Of a stretch of DNA of 64,000 bases, positions 11,040 to 22,147 are shown in pieces. A program made the translations under genes and the position numbers. This stretch comes from Blastobasis lacticolella (Eukaryota > Arthropoda > Insecta > Lepidoptera > Blastobasidae): contig LR990041.1 of assembly GCA_905147135.1 (NCBI GenBank), forward strand, positions 21,311,712 to 21,375,711. Direction: 5' to 3'. Within the stretch, counting starts at the first letter, position 1. The number at the start of each line of letters is the position of its first letter. The notes under the pieces are model-generated. The model worked only from the letters and a program-made list of their open reading frames with translations. It had not been told where the DNA came from and did not search any database.

Positions 11040-11933
11040 TCACTGGATTAGATATTTATTAGATAATGATAAAAAAAGAACAACTGCATTATTGATGAAA
11101 AAATATTGGTCTAACGACTCAATGCTGGAATGTCTCTGCTGTCTGATTTCCAATGCAATTCTTGGCACTGATACTAATTCCATATGCACTATTCGATAGA
11201 TACAGAAATCGATAGCACAAAAGGTGGCATCACTGCCTGTACCAGTGCTGCAGTAAACAATTATCGGTCCTGGTAGTGGTTGTTGACCCGTGATAGCTTT
11301 ATCTAAGAAGTACTGCTGCTTTCTATTGACCAAAGACACGAAGTCAAGAAACGTTGCTAAATCAGTATCGTCTCCTTTTGGCTGGTTAAAGAACTTGAAG
11401 TGGTGCACGGTTCTTGATTGTCCGCTGGTAACATTGTAAACATTGATTATCATTTCCATGAAATAATCATGCAAAATGATATTTGTTGGGGTTAAATCAA
11501 ATCCGGTTACTGTTGAATCGACGTTGGTTGAAGACTCATCAATTGTCTCGAGATCATTGACCACCACAATAATCCTGGTCTTCTCTTGCCAGACCATGCT
11601 CCAGAAATCTTCAAGCGTGCTGTTCATTGGTTCTTTAGTGACTATAAATTTATTGGCGTAGTTGAATCCATGAACATAGTTTGCATGAATAAAGTTCGAA
11701 TTATCTTTTGCTGTTAGCAAATGCACTCGGGAACTGTCCCAGCATTTGATATCTGGAAACCGATTCTTATTGATATTTTCCGGTTTCTCACATTCTTTGT
11801 AAGTACCAAATATTTTCTTGTTGACTATGATTTTGTGCTCCTGAGAAATCCGTTCAAGGTATCCTGATTCTGACTCAGCTACTAGCTGTAAATAATCACA
11901 GGCTCTATAACTTTCAAAGAGATCAGCGGTCAT
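11040..11933 (-). CDS. Bracovirus PTP-like protein 2, catalytically dead
   Basis: 297 residues in one exon from an ATG at 11933. PTP landmarks in order: KNRFPDIKCWDSSRVHL (about 56-72), NFIHANYVHGF (80-90), KEPM (100-103), FWSMVWQEKTRIIVV (110-124) and HHFKFF (177-182). The P-loop reads YCSTGTGSD (227-235). His is replaced by Tyr and the essential Arg by Ser; Cys228 remains. The WPD loop is replaced by NQPKGDD (183-189). It should not hydrolyse phosphotyrosine and can at most bind a partner. A TATA-like ATATAAA sits at 12026-12032 on the minus strand. It is the closest neighbour and probable paralogue of PTP1. Confidence 0.88.
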   Translation of the reverse strand: MTADLFESYRACDYLQLVAESESGYLERISQEHKIIVNKKIFGTYKECEKPENINKNRFPDIKCWDSSRVHLLTAKDNSNFIHANYVHGFNYANKFIVTKEPMNSTLEDFWSMVWQEKTRIIVVVNDLETIDESSTNVDSTVTGFDLTPTNIILHDYFMEMIINVYNVTSGQSRTVHHFKFFNQPKGDDTDLATFLDFVSLVNRKQQYFLDKAITGQQPLPGPIIVYCSTGTGSDATFCAIDFCIYRIVHMELVSVPRIALEIRQQRHSSIESLDQYFFINNAVVLFLSLSNKYLIQ

Positions 11934-12559
11934 TATAAAAACTTTAACTTAATTCGGAGAAAAACAAAGTTGGTATCACAATCAGTAATTCTGAAAGAAT
12001 GAGTTCAATTAGTGGGATGAGCTGCTTTATATCTTCTCTTATCAAAGAACACGTCAGTTAATTCACCAATTCCAATTGTCCCCAATAGCTATAACCGATA
12101 ACCTTTTACATTGATAATATTTTTGCAGTAAACAGATATTCGGTGCAGTTGAAAAACTGGCAGAGATTACCAGCAAATTCTTACGCAAGCCACCTCTGAC
12201 AAATTGTTTATCAGCCAGTTGTTTTGCTGGACCACAATTGTGCTATTTGTGGTTTGGTGATGACATCAACTCACAATAGTCTATTAAGTGTTATATTTAT
12301 TGAGTTGGCAGTCTACAAATCATTTACAGCGTCAATATACATACTTTTATTAATTTATCAAAATCGTATGACTAAGGTGCGCATCAAAATATTTCGACCA
12401 AATCACGATGTAAAATACAAAAATATATATACAGTATAAATAACTACCTAACGATACTTCGTTTGGGCACTATGGAATGATATGAAACATAGAAAATCAT
12501 TTCCATTCATAGGCAGAACGTATTTTTCCATTTTTCTGTGTAAAACTTTGCACCCTTTT

Positions 12560-13107
12560 TTATTTATAAATTACAAGTATGATCCACAGTTGCTTGAAGA
12601 CTACGTAGTTATTGAATTCATTTATGAAAAATTTCACAAAGGACTAATGTGAGTGTGAATATCATCAATAATCATTAGACCGGCTGAAATTTATACGAGT
12701 CCATTTTTAATAATTTTGATTTTTTTGACATTTTCCAGACCTCGGAAAACATTCATCCAGCCTGCGAATACGAGTAACTCAATTTCCTTTGTGACGAAAG
12801 TTTCTGACAACCAGTGGGAAATGACGTGCTTCAATCGTTTGGTTCCACCTGAGTAAGTTCAAATAGTTTTTAAATTTTTTACAAGCTTGCAAGCTATTTT
12901 TTACAGTTTTTTCTTTTATTAAAATTACGATGATTAATTAATTTGGATTAGTTTTAATTTTTAGAACAGATACGTTATGACTTTATTCAAACATTACATT
13001 TTTGTTACAGAGGATCCTGGTGCGGTCAACCATTAACATACCCCTGGATGGCTTGTGGCTTTCGAGTCTCAGAAGATCCTACTTTCATATCTATGCAGAA
13101 TCGCTAG
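12560..13107 (+). pseudogene. Short-intron gene family, copy A: 3' remnant
   Basis: Only the last three exons of the family remain: about 12560-12648 (donor GTGAGT), 12739-12852 (114 nt, acceptor TTTTCCAG, donor GTAAGT) and 13011-13107 (stop TAG at 13105). The last exon pair closely matches copy B at 14299-14658, including SDNQWEMTCFNRLVPP versus SDDQWKMTCFNRLVPP. Exons 1-3 are absent upstream, where only AT-rich DNA is seen, so this is read as a 5'-truncated tandem duplicate. Function unknown. Confidence 0.75.
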
Positions 13108-13378
13108 CAGTCACCCTTCAAATATAATGAGACCCTCAGTCCGAAAAATCCAAATTGTATAATTATTTGAATTTTCAATAAATACTTTTATTGTTTATTA
13201 CATCATTTTCATTCTACTTTCCTTTTTTAACACCAGAGCGCTCTTTCGGCAGTAATGCTGCCTCTTGCCCTTAAGGGATCAGCTTAGAATTAGTCATCGT
13301 ATGCTTATAACATAATATTATTATAACTACCGTGCGAGCACAAATTAATCATCACAAGGTTCATTATTGGAGAGTAAT

Positions 13379-13406
13379 TATAAATGCAAACTTCCGATAC
13401 TTCAGT
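13379..13406 (+). promoter_or_regulatory. Core promoter of family copy B
   Basis: TATAAAT at 13379-13385 is followed 20-odd bases later by the arthropod initiator TCAGT at 13402-13406. The ATG of copy B is at 13492. Confidence 0.6.
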
Positions 13407-13491
13407 CACTCCTGCGAGCCCGTGGTGTCAACGGCTTTAAATTTGCGTTAATTTATTCCTTGTAAATCACCTATATTTTAGAGAGAAAAAA

Positions 13492-14658
13492 ATGGAAGTG
13501 AACCAACCTTTAAATTTGACATTCAACGTATCCAAGGAATGGTCGAAAGCGATTAAACCAGTGATACTTGAAAAATTATTGAAAAAAGCTCTCACTGATT
13601 ATCACTCAGGCCAAAAAGACGTTGTAACTAAAAATGGAGTTTCAGTATCGATTGTTGATGAACCATCTGGACTTTTGTTCCTAAGGATGGAAGAAGTGTA
13701 AGCTCTTTTATTGTACTTTTGGAAGTTTATTATTTGAACTTCGAAATCCTGAAATTTTTCCGTTTTCAGAAAAGATAACGAAACTCATCGAAGTGATGTT
13801 CTTCTACCGATGAAAGCTTCGATAGTGAAGCTTAAACGCACTGCACCGAAAGAAAAGGTCCAACTGTAAGTATGCAGAAATTTTTAAACTGAATATCTTC
13901 GATTCAAAAACGCGTCTGATTTACTTTTTACTTACAGATTTGACTTGCCTGTGAAACTAACAAAAGATCACCCATTTTCGGACTGGTTTGAGCCAAGATC
14001 CGATCGCTCAAAAGTTGTGACGGCTACACCAGTTCTTGAACAGTGAGCACTTAATCCAAATCCTACCATCCATATTTCGTCCTTTTGAAATGTAGAAAAC
14101 TTTAATTTATTAACTTGAAATCGTTTTCGCAGAATTTTCGAGGCAAAAGGTATTACGGGCGAAGAAGTGTATGATTACGCCATTGAAACAATATACAGAA
14201 CTCACAAAGAACTAATGTGAGTATGAACATCATTAATCATTAATAATTATTAGACAAGTGTTTTTTCAGTAATTTTGCTTTTTCTTTCAATTTTTCAGGC
14301 CTCGGAAAATATTCGTCCAGCCAGGGTTAACGGATAATTCAATTACACTTGTGAAGAAGATTTCTGATGACCAATGGAAGATGACATGCTTCAATCGTCT
14401 GGTTCCACCTGAGTAAGTATTTCAAATATTCTAACAGTTTTTTCTTTTATCAAAAGTATGGTGTTTATCTATAAGTAAAAATTGTGAAAAACTTCAATTG
14501 AATCTGTAAAAATTGTTCTTAATTCCTAAAATAGCTTTATTCGAATGTTACATTTTTGTTACAGTGGATCCTGGCGCCATCTATCATTAACTTTTCCTTG
14601 GATTGCTTGTGGATTCCGATTAGACAAGAATACTGAAAAGTTTATGCAGAATCATTAG
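13492..14658 (+). CDS. Unrecognised short-intron bracovirus gene, copy B (six exons, intact)
   Basis: Exons are 13492-13697, 13770-13865, 13938-14042, 14133-14216, 14299-14412 and 14565-14658. All introns have GT-AG ends (72-152 nt), and the coding length is 699 nt, giving 232 residues with no internal stop. I do not recognise the family. There is no signal peptide or membrane segment. Exon 1 carries EWSKAIKPVILEKLLKKALT and a GVSVSIVDEPSG turn shared with copies C and D. Exon 5 carries DDQWKMTCFNRLVPP. Exon lengths 105, 84 and 114 nt recur exactly in copy C. It is the best-preserved member of a tandem array of four (A-D). A binding or structural role is possible but not shown. Confidence 0.8.
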
Positions 14659-14759
14659 TTATCAATTCAAAAATAATCGCACGCCTCATACCGCAAACTA
14701 TTTGAAATGTACATTGACATGAATAAACACTCCAGTTAATATACGTGATATCATTTAAC

Positions 14760-15180
14760 GCCTTTTTATTTTCCTCAAAGTTCAGTTACTTTTGAATCGA
14801 CTAGTCACAGTAGTTATTGTTTTTTATAAACCATTAAAATATTTGCACGAATAATAATTGAGTATGACATCACTTTTTAGTTATAACTTACGGGAATTTC
14901 AGGTACATTATAGAGTTTATAATCATGACATCCGCTATAAAATTTATTGACTTTTATGTGAATCCATAAACTCTAATTAAGGTCACAATATAATTAGTAA
15001 CATATTCTTACGCCATAAAACATGAACTAGTTTGTAATAGTTTAAATTTTGGTCATGGTGTCCTGAAATCAAAGGTAATTTCGCACTTGAAAGGTCTTAG
15101 AAGAACTCAACTCATGATAGTTATAATATTTCACTTAATAAACACATTCTACTTTAAATGAGTCACTTGATTGACTAGCA
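14760..15180. other. Spacer between family copies B and C
   Basis: AT-rich DNA between the 3' end of copy B and the promoter of copy C. No open frame of note. Confidence 0.5.
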
Positions 15181-15215
15181 TACAAATATCCTCCAACAGC
15201 AGATATTTAGTCAGT
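15181..15215 (+). promoter_or_regulatory. Core promoter of family copy C
   Basis: TATA-like TACAAATAT at 15181-15189 with TCAGT at 15211-15215, about 30 bases apart, upstream of the ATG at 15302. Confidence 0.5.
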
Positions 15216-15301
15216 GTGTTGATGACACGGGTTCAGAGTTAACTCATTATTTGTTTAAATGAATTGTAATATTCATTTTAAAGACTAATCAATTTTAAAT
15301 T

Positions 15302-16437
15302 ATGGATAGATACCAATTCTTAACTTTGAAAATTAAAGTGCCTGGTGATTGGCCGGTGCGAACCATACATGACCAAATTTTGGACGTGGTTCAAAATGCA
15401 ATTACTTATTATTTGTCGGGTCAACGAGTGATCGTAACCGTTGGAAATGTTTCGGCGCTGGTTACAGAGGACGAGTCTGGAGATGGATATTTTTTCATGA
15501 GGATCCAAGAAGTGTGAGTATTCTTTTTTGTACAAAAGCTTTTTTCCAAATCCAAAATTCTGAAGCTCAAATTGTAATTTTCAGGCCTGATCCCCAAACT
15601 TACGGAATTTATTTGATTCTGCCGACAAGTATTTTGATGTTGAAGCCGAATTCTGGAGAATCTGATATAGAGATGATACCGATGTAAGTATCCACTGACT
15701 CAATAGTTTGGCGCCAAATTTCGTGATTCAGGCATGTTACTTACTGTCTTTATTTTTTCAGACCACTGCTAGCTGCGAATCTAAAATTTCATTCTGTTCC
15801 TTCGAAATTGCTTCAAACAAGACTGGGCCATTCTTATATGAAAATTGCAGTACCAAACCTCAAAAAGTTCGTTTTCTATTACTTATGTCAACATATTTTG
15901 ATGTATAATGAGATTAATTTACTTATTTAAATTTTTTCGCAGAATTATGCAGTCACAGAATATAAGAGGCAACGAAAAGTTCATATGTATTTTGAGATCA
16001 ACATACCGCGTTCATGAGAGCATACAGTGAGTAAATTAAAATGATACAGGAGTATTATGATTCCAAAAAGTCTTTTCATAATTTGAAAGCTTTTTTGTAC
16101 ATTAAATCTTTACAATATTTTCAGACTCTCAACAATATTGCAACAGTTTACGCTAAAAAAAAATCCATTTATATTCGGAGCACAAGTTTCTGATGATAAA
16201 TGGGACGTGGTCTACTATGACCAAATTCCAAAACCTCTGTAAGTTGTTGCATCTTTATATTTCAAAAGTTGACTCAGAGATCAAAATTCTGATAAATCAC
16301 TTGCATCATCAAAGCAATGGTAATTTTTACTTGTACATAGAATTGATCGTTTCCAAAATCATGTTTTTCAAAGGTTTATTTTAATACTGAACTTTTGTTA
16401 TAGCTGGCGCAGATGTGATTGGAAATGCAGCGGATAA
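15302..16437 (+). CDS. Unrecognised short-intron bracovirus gene, copy C (six exons)
   Basis: Exons are 15302-15513, 15585-15683, 15762-15866, 15943-16026, 16125-16238 and 16404-16437. The phase pattern matches copy B throughout and the total of 648 nt gives 215 residues. Exons 3-5 keep exactly 105, 84 and 114 nt. The exon 3 donor is GTTCGT instead of GTAAGT, so splicing there may be weak; read-through from 15867 stays open for several codons. The last exon ends early at TAA (16435) compared with copy B, losing the ITFPWIACGF-like tail. Exon 1 carries NVSALVTEDESGDGYFFMRI, the family's most conserved stretch. Sequence has diverged far from copy B while structure is kept. Function unknown. Confidence 0.72.
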
Positions 16438-16439
16438 AG

Positions 16440-17300
16440 GTCACTACGAAAATAAATTTTATTTAAGTTTTTTATAATGAAATAACAAAAAAAATTATCA
16501 CATTTAAATTTCGCGCCATTTTCCTTAAATGAAATTTACATGCGCTGATCTCAACTTGTCTCTCATGGCTTAAGGCTGATTTTCATTAGTATGTAAATAT
16601 AGAAATACAAAATGCTCAATCTCATTTAGTTTTTTATTAATAATTAAATTGTATAACTGATTTTCATCTTTACCCAAAACAATCCAATTGGTAACCAAAC
16701 ATCAAATATTCATAATGAACACCACCCTGATTAAACAAAATGATTTGAAGGGGCTAAAAATGATTCAATTTTCAACATTTCAAATCATTTCAAATACTGC
16801 TCCTTATGGGAGTTAAATCATTTCTAATCATGTTGTTTATTCAGGGCAATCATAAGAGGTTTGTTTGTTCTTGGTAAATGAAACGCAGAACATGAATCTC
16901 TCAAGATTTATTAAGAACAATTGGTTGTCACTTAGTGTAAAACAGTCGAACCTGTCGAACCATGATGGAATGACAATTGAAGTCATGACTCAGGTTAATA
17001 AATATCTTCATTGGAGCCAGTATATGCTATCATTGACACTGTTTGTACATGCCCTTTATTAGACGTATTTATGTTAATTTTGCATGCCTTAAGCGCGAGC
17101 ATAGGTATGCTCTACTCTCGCCTAAAAATTCAAACCACCGATTCCGTTTCGTTAAACTGCAGTTACAATTCATAATATGCATGTAAAGAATGTAAAAACA
17201 TTAACCTACATCGCGTCCCCCAGAGTTCGAATAGGAAAATGTTGAGTACAATCAATGGGTAGGCATATGAATCAGTACTACGGCTGGCCTTGGTCGTAAA
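16440..17300. other. Spacer with one arm of a segment-internal inverted repeat
   Basis: Mostly AT-rich. Positions 17082-17132 (GCATGCCTTAAGCGC ... GGTATGCTCTACTCTCGCC) recur inverted at 25431-25487. An open frame at 16865-17062 has no motif I recognise. Confidence 0.55.
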
Positions 17301-17731
17301 AATTTATATTTAAAGCCCATAACATTGACTTTGGAGTTCATTTGCTTGTGTAGCTCAGCCGTGACCAGACCAGATAAGTGAAGAAATTTGGGAAAGTGAA
17401 TTGTTCAGTGAAGCGATAAAGGTTCGTAATTTTCAAATTTATTAACTTATTAATCTTATTTTGATTAGGATAACATTGAACTAATATTTTGTTTTAATAG
17501 TTATCATAGATGTGAATTTTTGTCTACGTGCGCATATGTGATAAATGCATATAGTACACGTGCGCAGAGCTTCTGTGCATATACTTAGTGTAAAAATTTG
17601 AAATTGTTGTGGTAAACCCACAGCTTTTGAATTTTTCAATTTTTTATCAGTTTTAAATAATAAATTACAGAATTGTATGTGTAGGATTTACTGATATGTT
17701 GTTTGAATAGTCTTGAAATAATTTTTCAGGA

Positions 17732-18069
17732 ATGAATATGAATTACCAAAATATCACCCCTAAAATCCAAGTACCCATCGAATGGCCAGTAGGTTCTTTA
17801 AGGGAAGTAATTTTGGAGGTGGTCCAAATGGCGATTACGAATCTCGAGTGGGGTCATCAGAATGCGATTCTCATTGAAGGAGTTGCAGGGTTGATCACTC
17901 AAGATGCCACCGGCCAGGGATATGTATTTATGAAGACGGAAAAAATGTAAGTTTGATACTTCATTTGCTTCTACTTTTAAAACTATAAGATCTTTACTTT
18001 TTATTTCACGTTTTCAGAAATCGGGAAGATATTTCAACCCTGGAATTGATTATCCCCGTAATTGATTAA
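17732..18069 (+). pseudogene. Short-intron gene family, copy D: truncated
   Basis: Exon 1 (17732-17946) encodes 71 residues close to copy C, with IEWPVGSLREVILEVVQMAI. It splices with GTAAGT to exon 2 at 18018, which hits TAA at 18067-18069, giving 88 residues. Further exon remnants with splice-like ends are scattered to about 18500, where a TTACAG acceptor precedes GATGATGGTGCAGCTGG. The ATG lies two bases after TTTTTCAGGA, so the transcript probably has an untranslated first exon. A TATATTTAAAG box is near 17306. Either a short product is made or the gene is decaying. Confidence 0.65.
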
Positions 18070-18748
18070 TAGATTCAGTATTGATCGAATAGGCGAGAAA
18101 AAAATCGTACAATGAATAAGACTGATTTTTACCAATACCTGAAAATCTGAGATGCGATCCAATTATAAATTCTAGAATGTCAGCGTCACACAGATTGCTT
18201 TAAAGCAAAAGGTTTGTATTTCCCTAATTTCTTCAGATAAAATAATACTAATATTTTGTATTATTGCAAATTATATTCAAAGCGTCTTCTTTTACTAACT
18301 TTCGTGGTCATTTTTCAGGCATTCAATAACATCAGACCCTACATCCTAATCAGATCCTGTCTGAAGCTATGACGATTTTTGTAAGTCCTTGCATTCAATT
18401 TTTAGAGACAATTTCCAATTTTTTTGGCCAGAAATTTCAGAAAACAGATGTAATAATCTCAATTTAATATTAAACTTTTGTTACAGATGATGGTGCAGCT
18501 GGGAAGTAGCATACACTGAAATTGACCGTTTTCTGATATTCTAAAATTTTTTTGTGAACATTCAGAGACCTCAGAAGAAAAAACTGCGATATTATTTTAA
18601 TTAGTTTTAATAAATTCTTCAATAAGCAGAAATTGAATTTTATTTACATGGTATAAAACTCTAAAAAAATATTTCACAACCATTAGTCAAAAATACAACC
18701 AAAAAAACTTAATTTCTAACTTAATCTTTAGATACCTTGAACATTTAC

Positions 18749-19258
18749 CTAGTTTTCACTATCACTAAATTCACTTTCACTCTCACTTGAATACGGCTGA
18801 TGACAGTCCGCGCCAAATTCCATAAAGATGTCCCATTTGAAGTCACCTCTTTTCCAAGCCACCTGATAAGCAGTTAGTCCTCCATAGTCACGAGCTTCCA
18901 AATCGACGGCAATCTGCTGACAAATCCAAGTTGCCAGCTCGTAATCCTGATTAACGACAGCAATATGAAGCACTGTACTTCCAGAAATTCTGTCTGGTGC
19001 ATTCAGGTCTGCCCCCATCTCCATCAGGATTTCCAGTAACCGCACAGCCTTCTGCCCTCTGTGATTTCGCGCTACGATATGGACACACTGATGTCCTTCA
19101 TAATTGTAAACCCGCAGCAGAGATTCGTTGTTATAATCCAACCACAATCCAGCTTGCAGGAGTAGGGATACACACCCATACTGACAGATTTCATGGAAAA
19201 AATTGTTTCCTCTGCTGTTCACTGCACCGAAAATTTTGCTAATTACAAAAGACTCCAT
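18749..19258 (-). CDS. Viral ankyrin (I-kappa-B-like, vankyrin)
   Basis: 169 residues, one exon, ATG at 19258; the longer frame to 19294 has no ATG. Ankyrin repeats are visible: GNNFFHEICQYGCVSLLLQAG (about 17-38), GHQCVHIVARNHRG ... LLEILMEMGADLN (about 54-87) and GSTVLHIAVVNQDYELATWIC (about 92-112), then GGLTAYQVAWKRGD. The C-terminus is Ser/Glu-rich (SSESESEFSDSEN). There is no N-terminal phosphodegron as in cellular I-kappa-B. Bracovirus ankyrins of this size are known to bind NF-kappa-B factors and block immune gene induction in caterpillars. A GATAAAATC box (19338-19346) and a TCAGT initiator (19311-19315) lie upstream. The frame is fully open. Confidence 0.9.
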   Translation of the reverse strand: MESFVISKIFGAVNSRGNNFFHEICQYGCVSLLLQAGLWLDYNNESLLRVYNYEGHQCVHIVARNHRGQKAVRLLEILMEMGADLNAPDRISGSTVLHIAVVNQDYELATWICQQIAVDLEARDYGGLTAYQVAWKRGDFKWDIFMEFGADCHQPYSSESESEFSDSEN

Positions 19259-19310
19259 TGCTTCAGATGCAAAAAAGTATGGATCTATCTCCAAGGAATG
19301 CTACTGTAAG

Positions 19311-19346
19311 ACTGAAGTCAAAGTATTTCAAATTCATGATTTTATC
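19311..19346 (-). promoter_or_regulatory. Core promoter of the ankyrin gene
   Basis: On the minus strand, GATAAAATC (19346-19338) is followed about 29 bases later by TCAGT (19315-19311). The ATG at 19258 is some 50 bases further on. Confidence 0.55.
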
Positions 19347-20027
19347 GGGATCGGGAATACCAAATAGGCACTGTTAGGTTGGAATAAAGCAAATTTATGT
19401 GCATGATTAGGAAATGGATTTTCCGAACAATACCGAGTTGTACTAAGTTTTAATGAAGCTGTACAATGGATCAATTTTTTCCTTTTATGCTAAACAGTCG
19501 GTATTATGTCATGGTGCTATGTAAGGTCTTATAAATAGGTTCTTAAATAAATAATGACTGGTATGTCCAAACGATACAATTTATAATTTTGATAACAAGA
19601 TAAGTGTGTTGAGATGTCTAAAAGCTTGAAAGTTTTCTGCTATAACATAAAACGTGATATTACTATCTCATTTGTTATCATTTATCATTATAGCCTACGA
19701 TTTTGTTGCCAATCACTTTTACAGAAAAATGAGACCCATTGCTTTTATGTGAGTTCAACCAGATGCAAATGGAAAAACCATTTAGAATAAAAAAACCATT
19801 CTAAAAGTGAATATATTCTAAAGATTTTGGATTGAGGAAAATTTTACAAATATGGTGAAGCTATCCTTATTCCGTATAGTTTTAAGGTATAATATTCACT
19901 GAAAGATCAACTGATGGAGGAAAACTTAGGACGATTACCTTAAATGTACCATGATGCATAGTAGTACAAAAGAAATTATCAACATGAGTAAAACTAATGA
20001 ACCATGTGGTTGAATTGTTAAAACATT
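19347..20027. other. Spacer between ankyrin and PTP3
   Basis: AT-rich, no open frame of note and no repeat recognised. Confidence 0.5.
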
Positions 20028-20939
20028 TCAAAGTGTATCAATTTGAGTAGATTCTCTTTCATCTAAATATCTTTGGCTCCATCCCATTTCCCCTAAGACA
20101 TACATATGAATGGCTTGATAGCAGAAAGTGTAATCGTCTATATGGTTCAGGCAACTATACTTTTGCTCTCTTAGTTTCTGAAGAGTCTTAGCCACTGACA
20201 ACGTACCTGTGCACTTAAACTGGGTAATACAAATGTCGATAATACAGTACACTGCCGAGCAGCTGAGACCATCACTGCAGTGGACAAGAACAGCTCCAGG
20301 CTTCCAGCCAACCGGTTTTTCTTTTGCAGAAATGGTATACATGTCGTTCAAACTGCACACAAAGGACAAGAACTTGAATGGATCATCTTCATCGATATTA
20401 CGCCAGGCAGTGTACTGATAATGCCGAATCTGACGCTCACGATTCGCGCGGTCAGACAGGCGCAGCACTGTCAGAGTAAAACGAGTCTCTTCAGAGATCT
20501 TCAGGGTCTTTATTCTAAACCCTCCACACTCTATCTCACTGCCTTCCGTGGGACTCCAGTACTTGTAGCTTTCTTCATCAGCTCTACGTGATGTCTTGAC
20601 GATAGTTGTAACTTCACGACGCCAGGCTAATTCAAAAAATTTCTCGCAGTTATCTTCTTTCGGGTTGCTGACGCAAATATACTTCCGTTGTCCGTCAAGT
20701 GCATTGTAGCCATCTATAAAACTGACGCGTTGATAGCTTTCTTCTGTCTTCATGCTGTAGATGAATTGGTGCATCAGCTGTAGACATCCACCGCGGGCAG
20801 CCTCATTATCAGGTTCATCGAAATTTTTCCGGTTCAACTCAATGGTATTGTATTCTTGATGGATGCGGTCAAGGTAATACGGATCATCCATAAGGTTCAA
20901 AAAGTCAATGGCCAAAATATCTGGAAATTCAGTAGCCAT
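20028..20939 (-). CDS. Bracovirus PTP-like protein 3, catalytically dead
   Basis: 303 residues, one exon, ATG at 20939. The N-terminus (DFLNLMDDPYYLDRIHQEYN) matches the usual bracovirus PTP opening. The middle is diverged: the ASYV substrate loop reads SFIDGYNALDGQRKYIC. The P-loop is HCSDGLSCS (220-228), where Cys221 is kept but the Arg is Cys227, and the WPD loop is WRNIDED (179-185). Without the Arg it cannot hold phosphate. The codon usage is more GC-rich than its neighbours. Role inferred: decoy or binding protein, if made. Confidence 0.87.
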   Translation of the reverse strand: MATEFPDILAIDFLNLMDDPYYLDRIHQEYNTIELNRKNFDEPDNEAARGGCLQLMHQFIYSMKTEESYQRVSFIDGYNALDGQRKYICVSNPKEDNCEKFFELAWRREVTTIVKTSRRADEESYKYWSPTEGSEIECGGFRIKTLKISEETRFTLTVLRLSDRANRERQIRHYQYTAWRNIDEDDPFKFLSFVCSLNDMYTISAKEKPVGWKPGAVLVHCSDGLSCSAVYCIIDICITQFKCTGTLSVAKTLQKLREQKYSCLNHIDDYTFCYQAIHMYVLGEMGWSQRYLDERESTQIDTL

Positions 20940-22066
20940 GTTGGTTTACAAATCACAGCTACGGAAATAGCTCCGCTTCGTAAGGCAGTACTTGTTGAAC
21001 TAGTCTCTCGGTGGCTACTGTTTTAATTAACGAGTGTATGATGACACCCCAGTGGTTAATTAATTAATTTAGAATGTAATGAGCCTGTAGGCATGTAAGG
21101 TTTTTCCGGTAAGACTTTAATGACCATTGAAGTCAAGTGACTTTTAGTGCTCTGGGAAACCCGACCGATCCAAATTAAATTGCTCGGGTCCTGCTGGGCA
21201 GACGTAGATTGTGCCCTTACAAGAGGCTATTAAATGCGAGTCCGAGCCAAACTGAGCTCAATCAAGTACAGAGACGGCTTTTAACCAAAAAATACTTAGA
21301 CATACCAGACGGGGAATCTTATTAGATTTAATGAGATTCATTGGTCGTTAATGGAACGATGAATTATATTGTAATTTATTTATTGTTGTTTTGATAGCAA
21401 ATAATGAGATAGTTATCTCGCGAGTCCTATTTCGATGCAAATCTCAAAAAGCATAAAGTAGAAAAAATAATGAAATAACGCTTTATTGAAGTATTAATAA
21501 TTAATAAGCGACATCAAAGGCATTTCAAGCGTTTTTAAGTTAGACACAAAACAGATTACTCATGTAATACCTACGGTGTGGTGAACAAAGATTCATGAAT
21601 TTAAAATATTTATTGCTATATTTTCCCTATCACACCCTGATGCTGATCATTATTAGTTTATTGGTATGTATTATTCATTGCTACCTTATGCATTCTGAGC
21701 TGAAAATAGTTTACATACCCAAAGACACGGTAGAGTCTTGCGCCAAGTACCGTTAAAACGCCATGATTTTACTCTAGTACACAAAGAACACTAATTTCAT
21801 TGTTGCGACATTTCGGACAGACTCTAAGGTCTCACTTCTATAAAATTTGACAGAAATTATTAAGGCTTTGACCGAATGAAAATTAATGTTAAAATATTTT
21901 CTACGTATTACGAGACAGGCGTTTTCATTTGCGACTATTCGACCACAATTGCGGGTGTTTACGTCAAACTGAAACATCTTTATGCCATGAGTGAAATATT
22001 TACATTATATTAATCAATTTCACGTCATTAAATCATCAGCGATGTGTCATAGGGAAAACGGGATCA
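20940..22066. other. Divergent spacer between PTP3 and PTP4
   Basis: About 1.1 kb between two divergently transcribed PTP genes. Positions 21724-21754 hold ACACGGTAGAGTCTTGCGCC followed by AAGTAC, which recurs at 26833-26863 upstream-side of nothing obvious. No open frame is supported. Confidence 0.55.
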
Positions 22067-22101
22067 TATAAATAAGGAATTGTAAAACATTGTACTTCAG
22101 T
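22067..22101 (+). promoter_or_regulatory. Core promoter of PTP4
   Basis: TATAAATA at 22067-22074 and initiator TCAGT at 22097-22101, 30 bases apart. The ATG at 22148 follows 47 bases later. Confidence 0.65.
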
Positions 22102-22147
22102 TATTTTTGTATGCTTGAATTCACTAGGTCTGTGCTAATTGACCAAA

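Noticed and set aside
12224..12439. 72-codon ORF as the missing 5' part of family copy A
   Set aside because: Its sequence has no similarity to exons 1-3 of copies B-D and no fitting splice sites.
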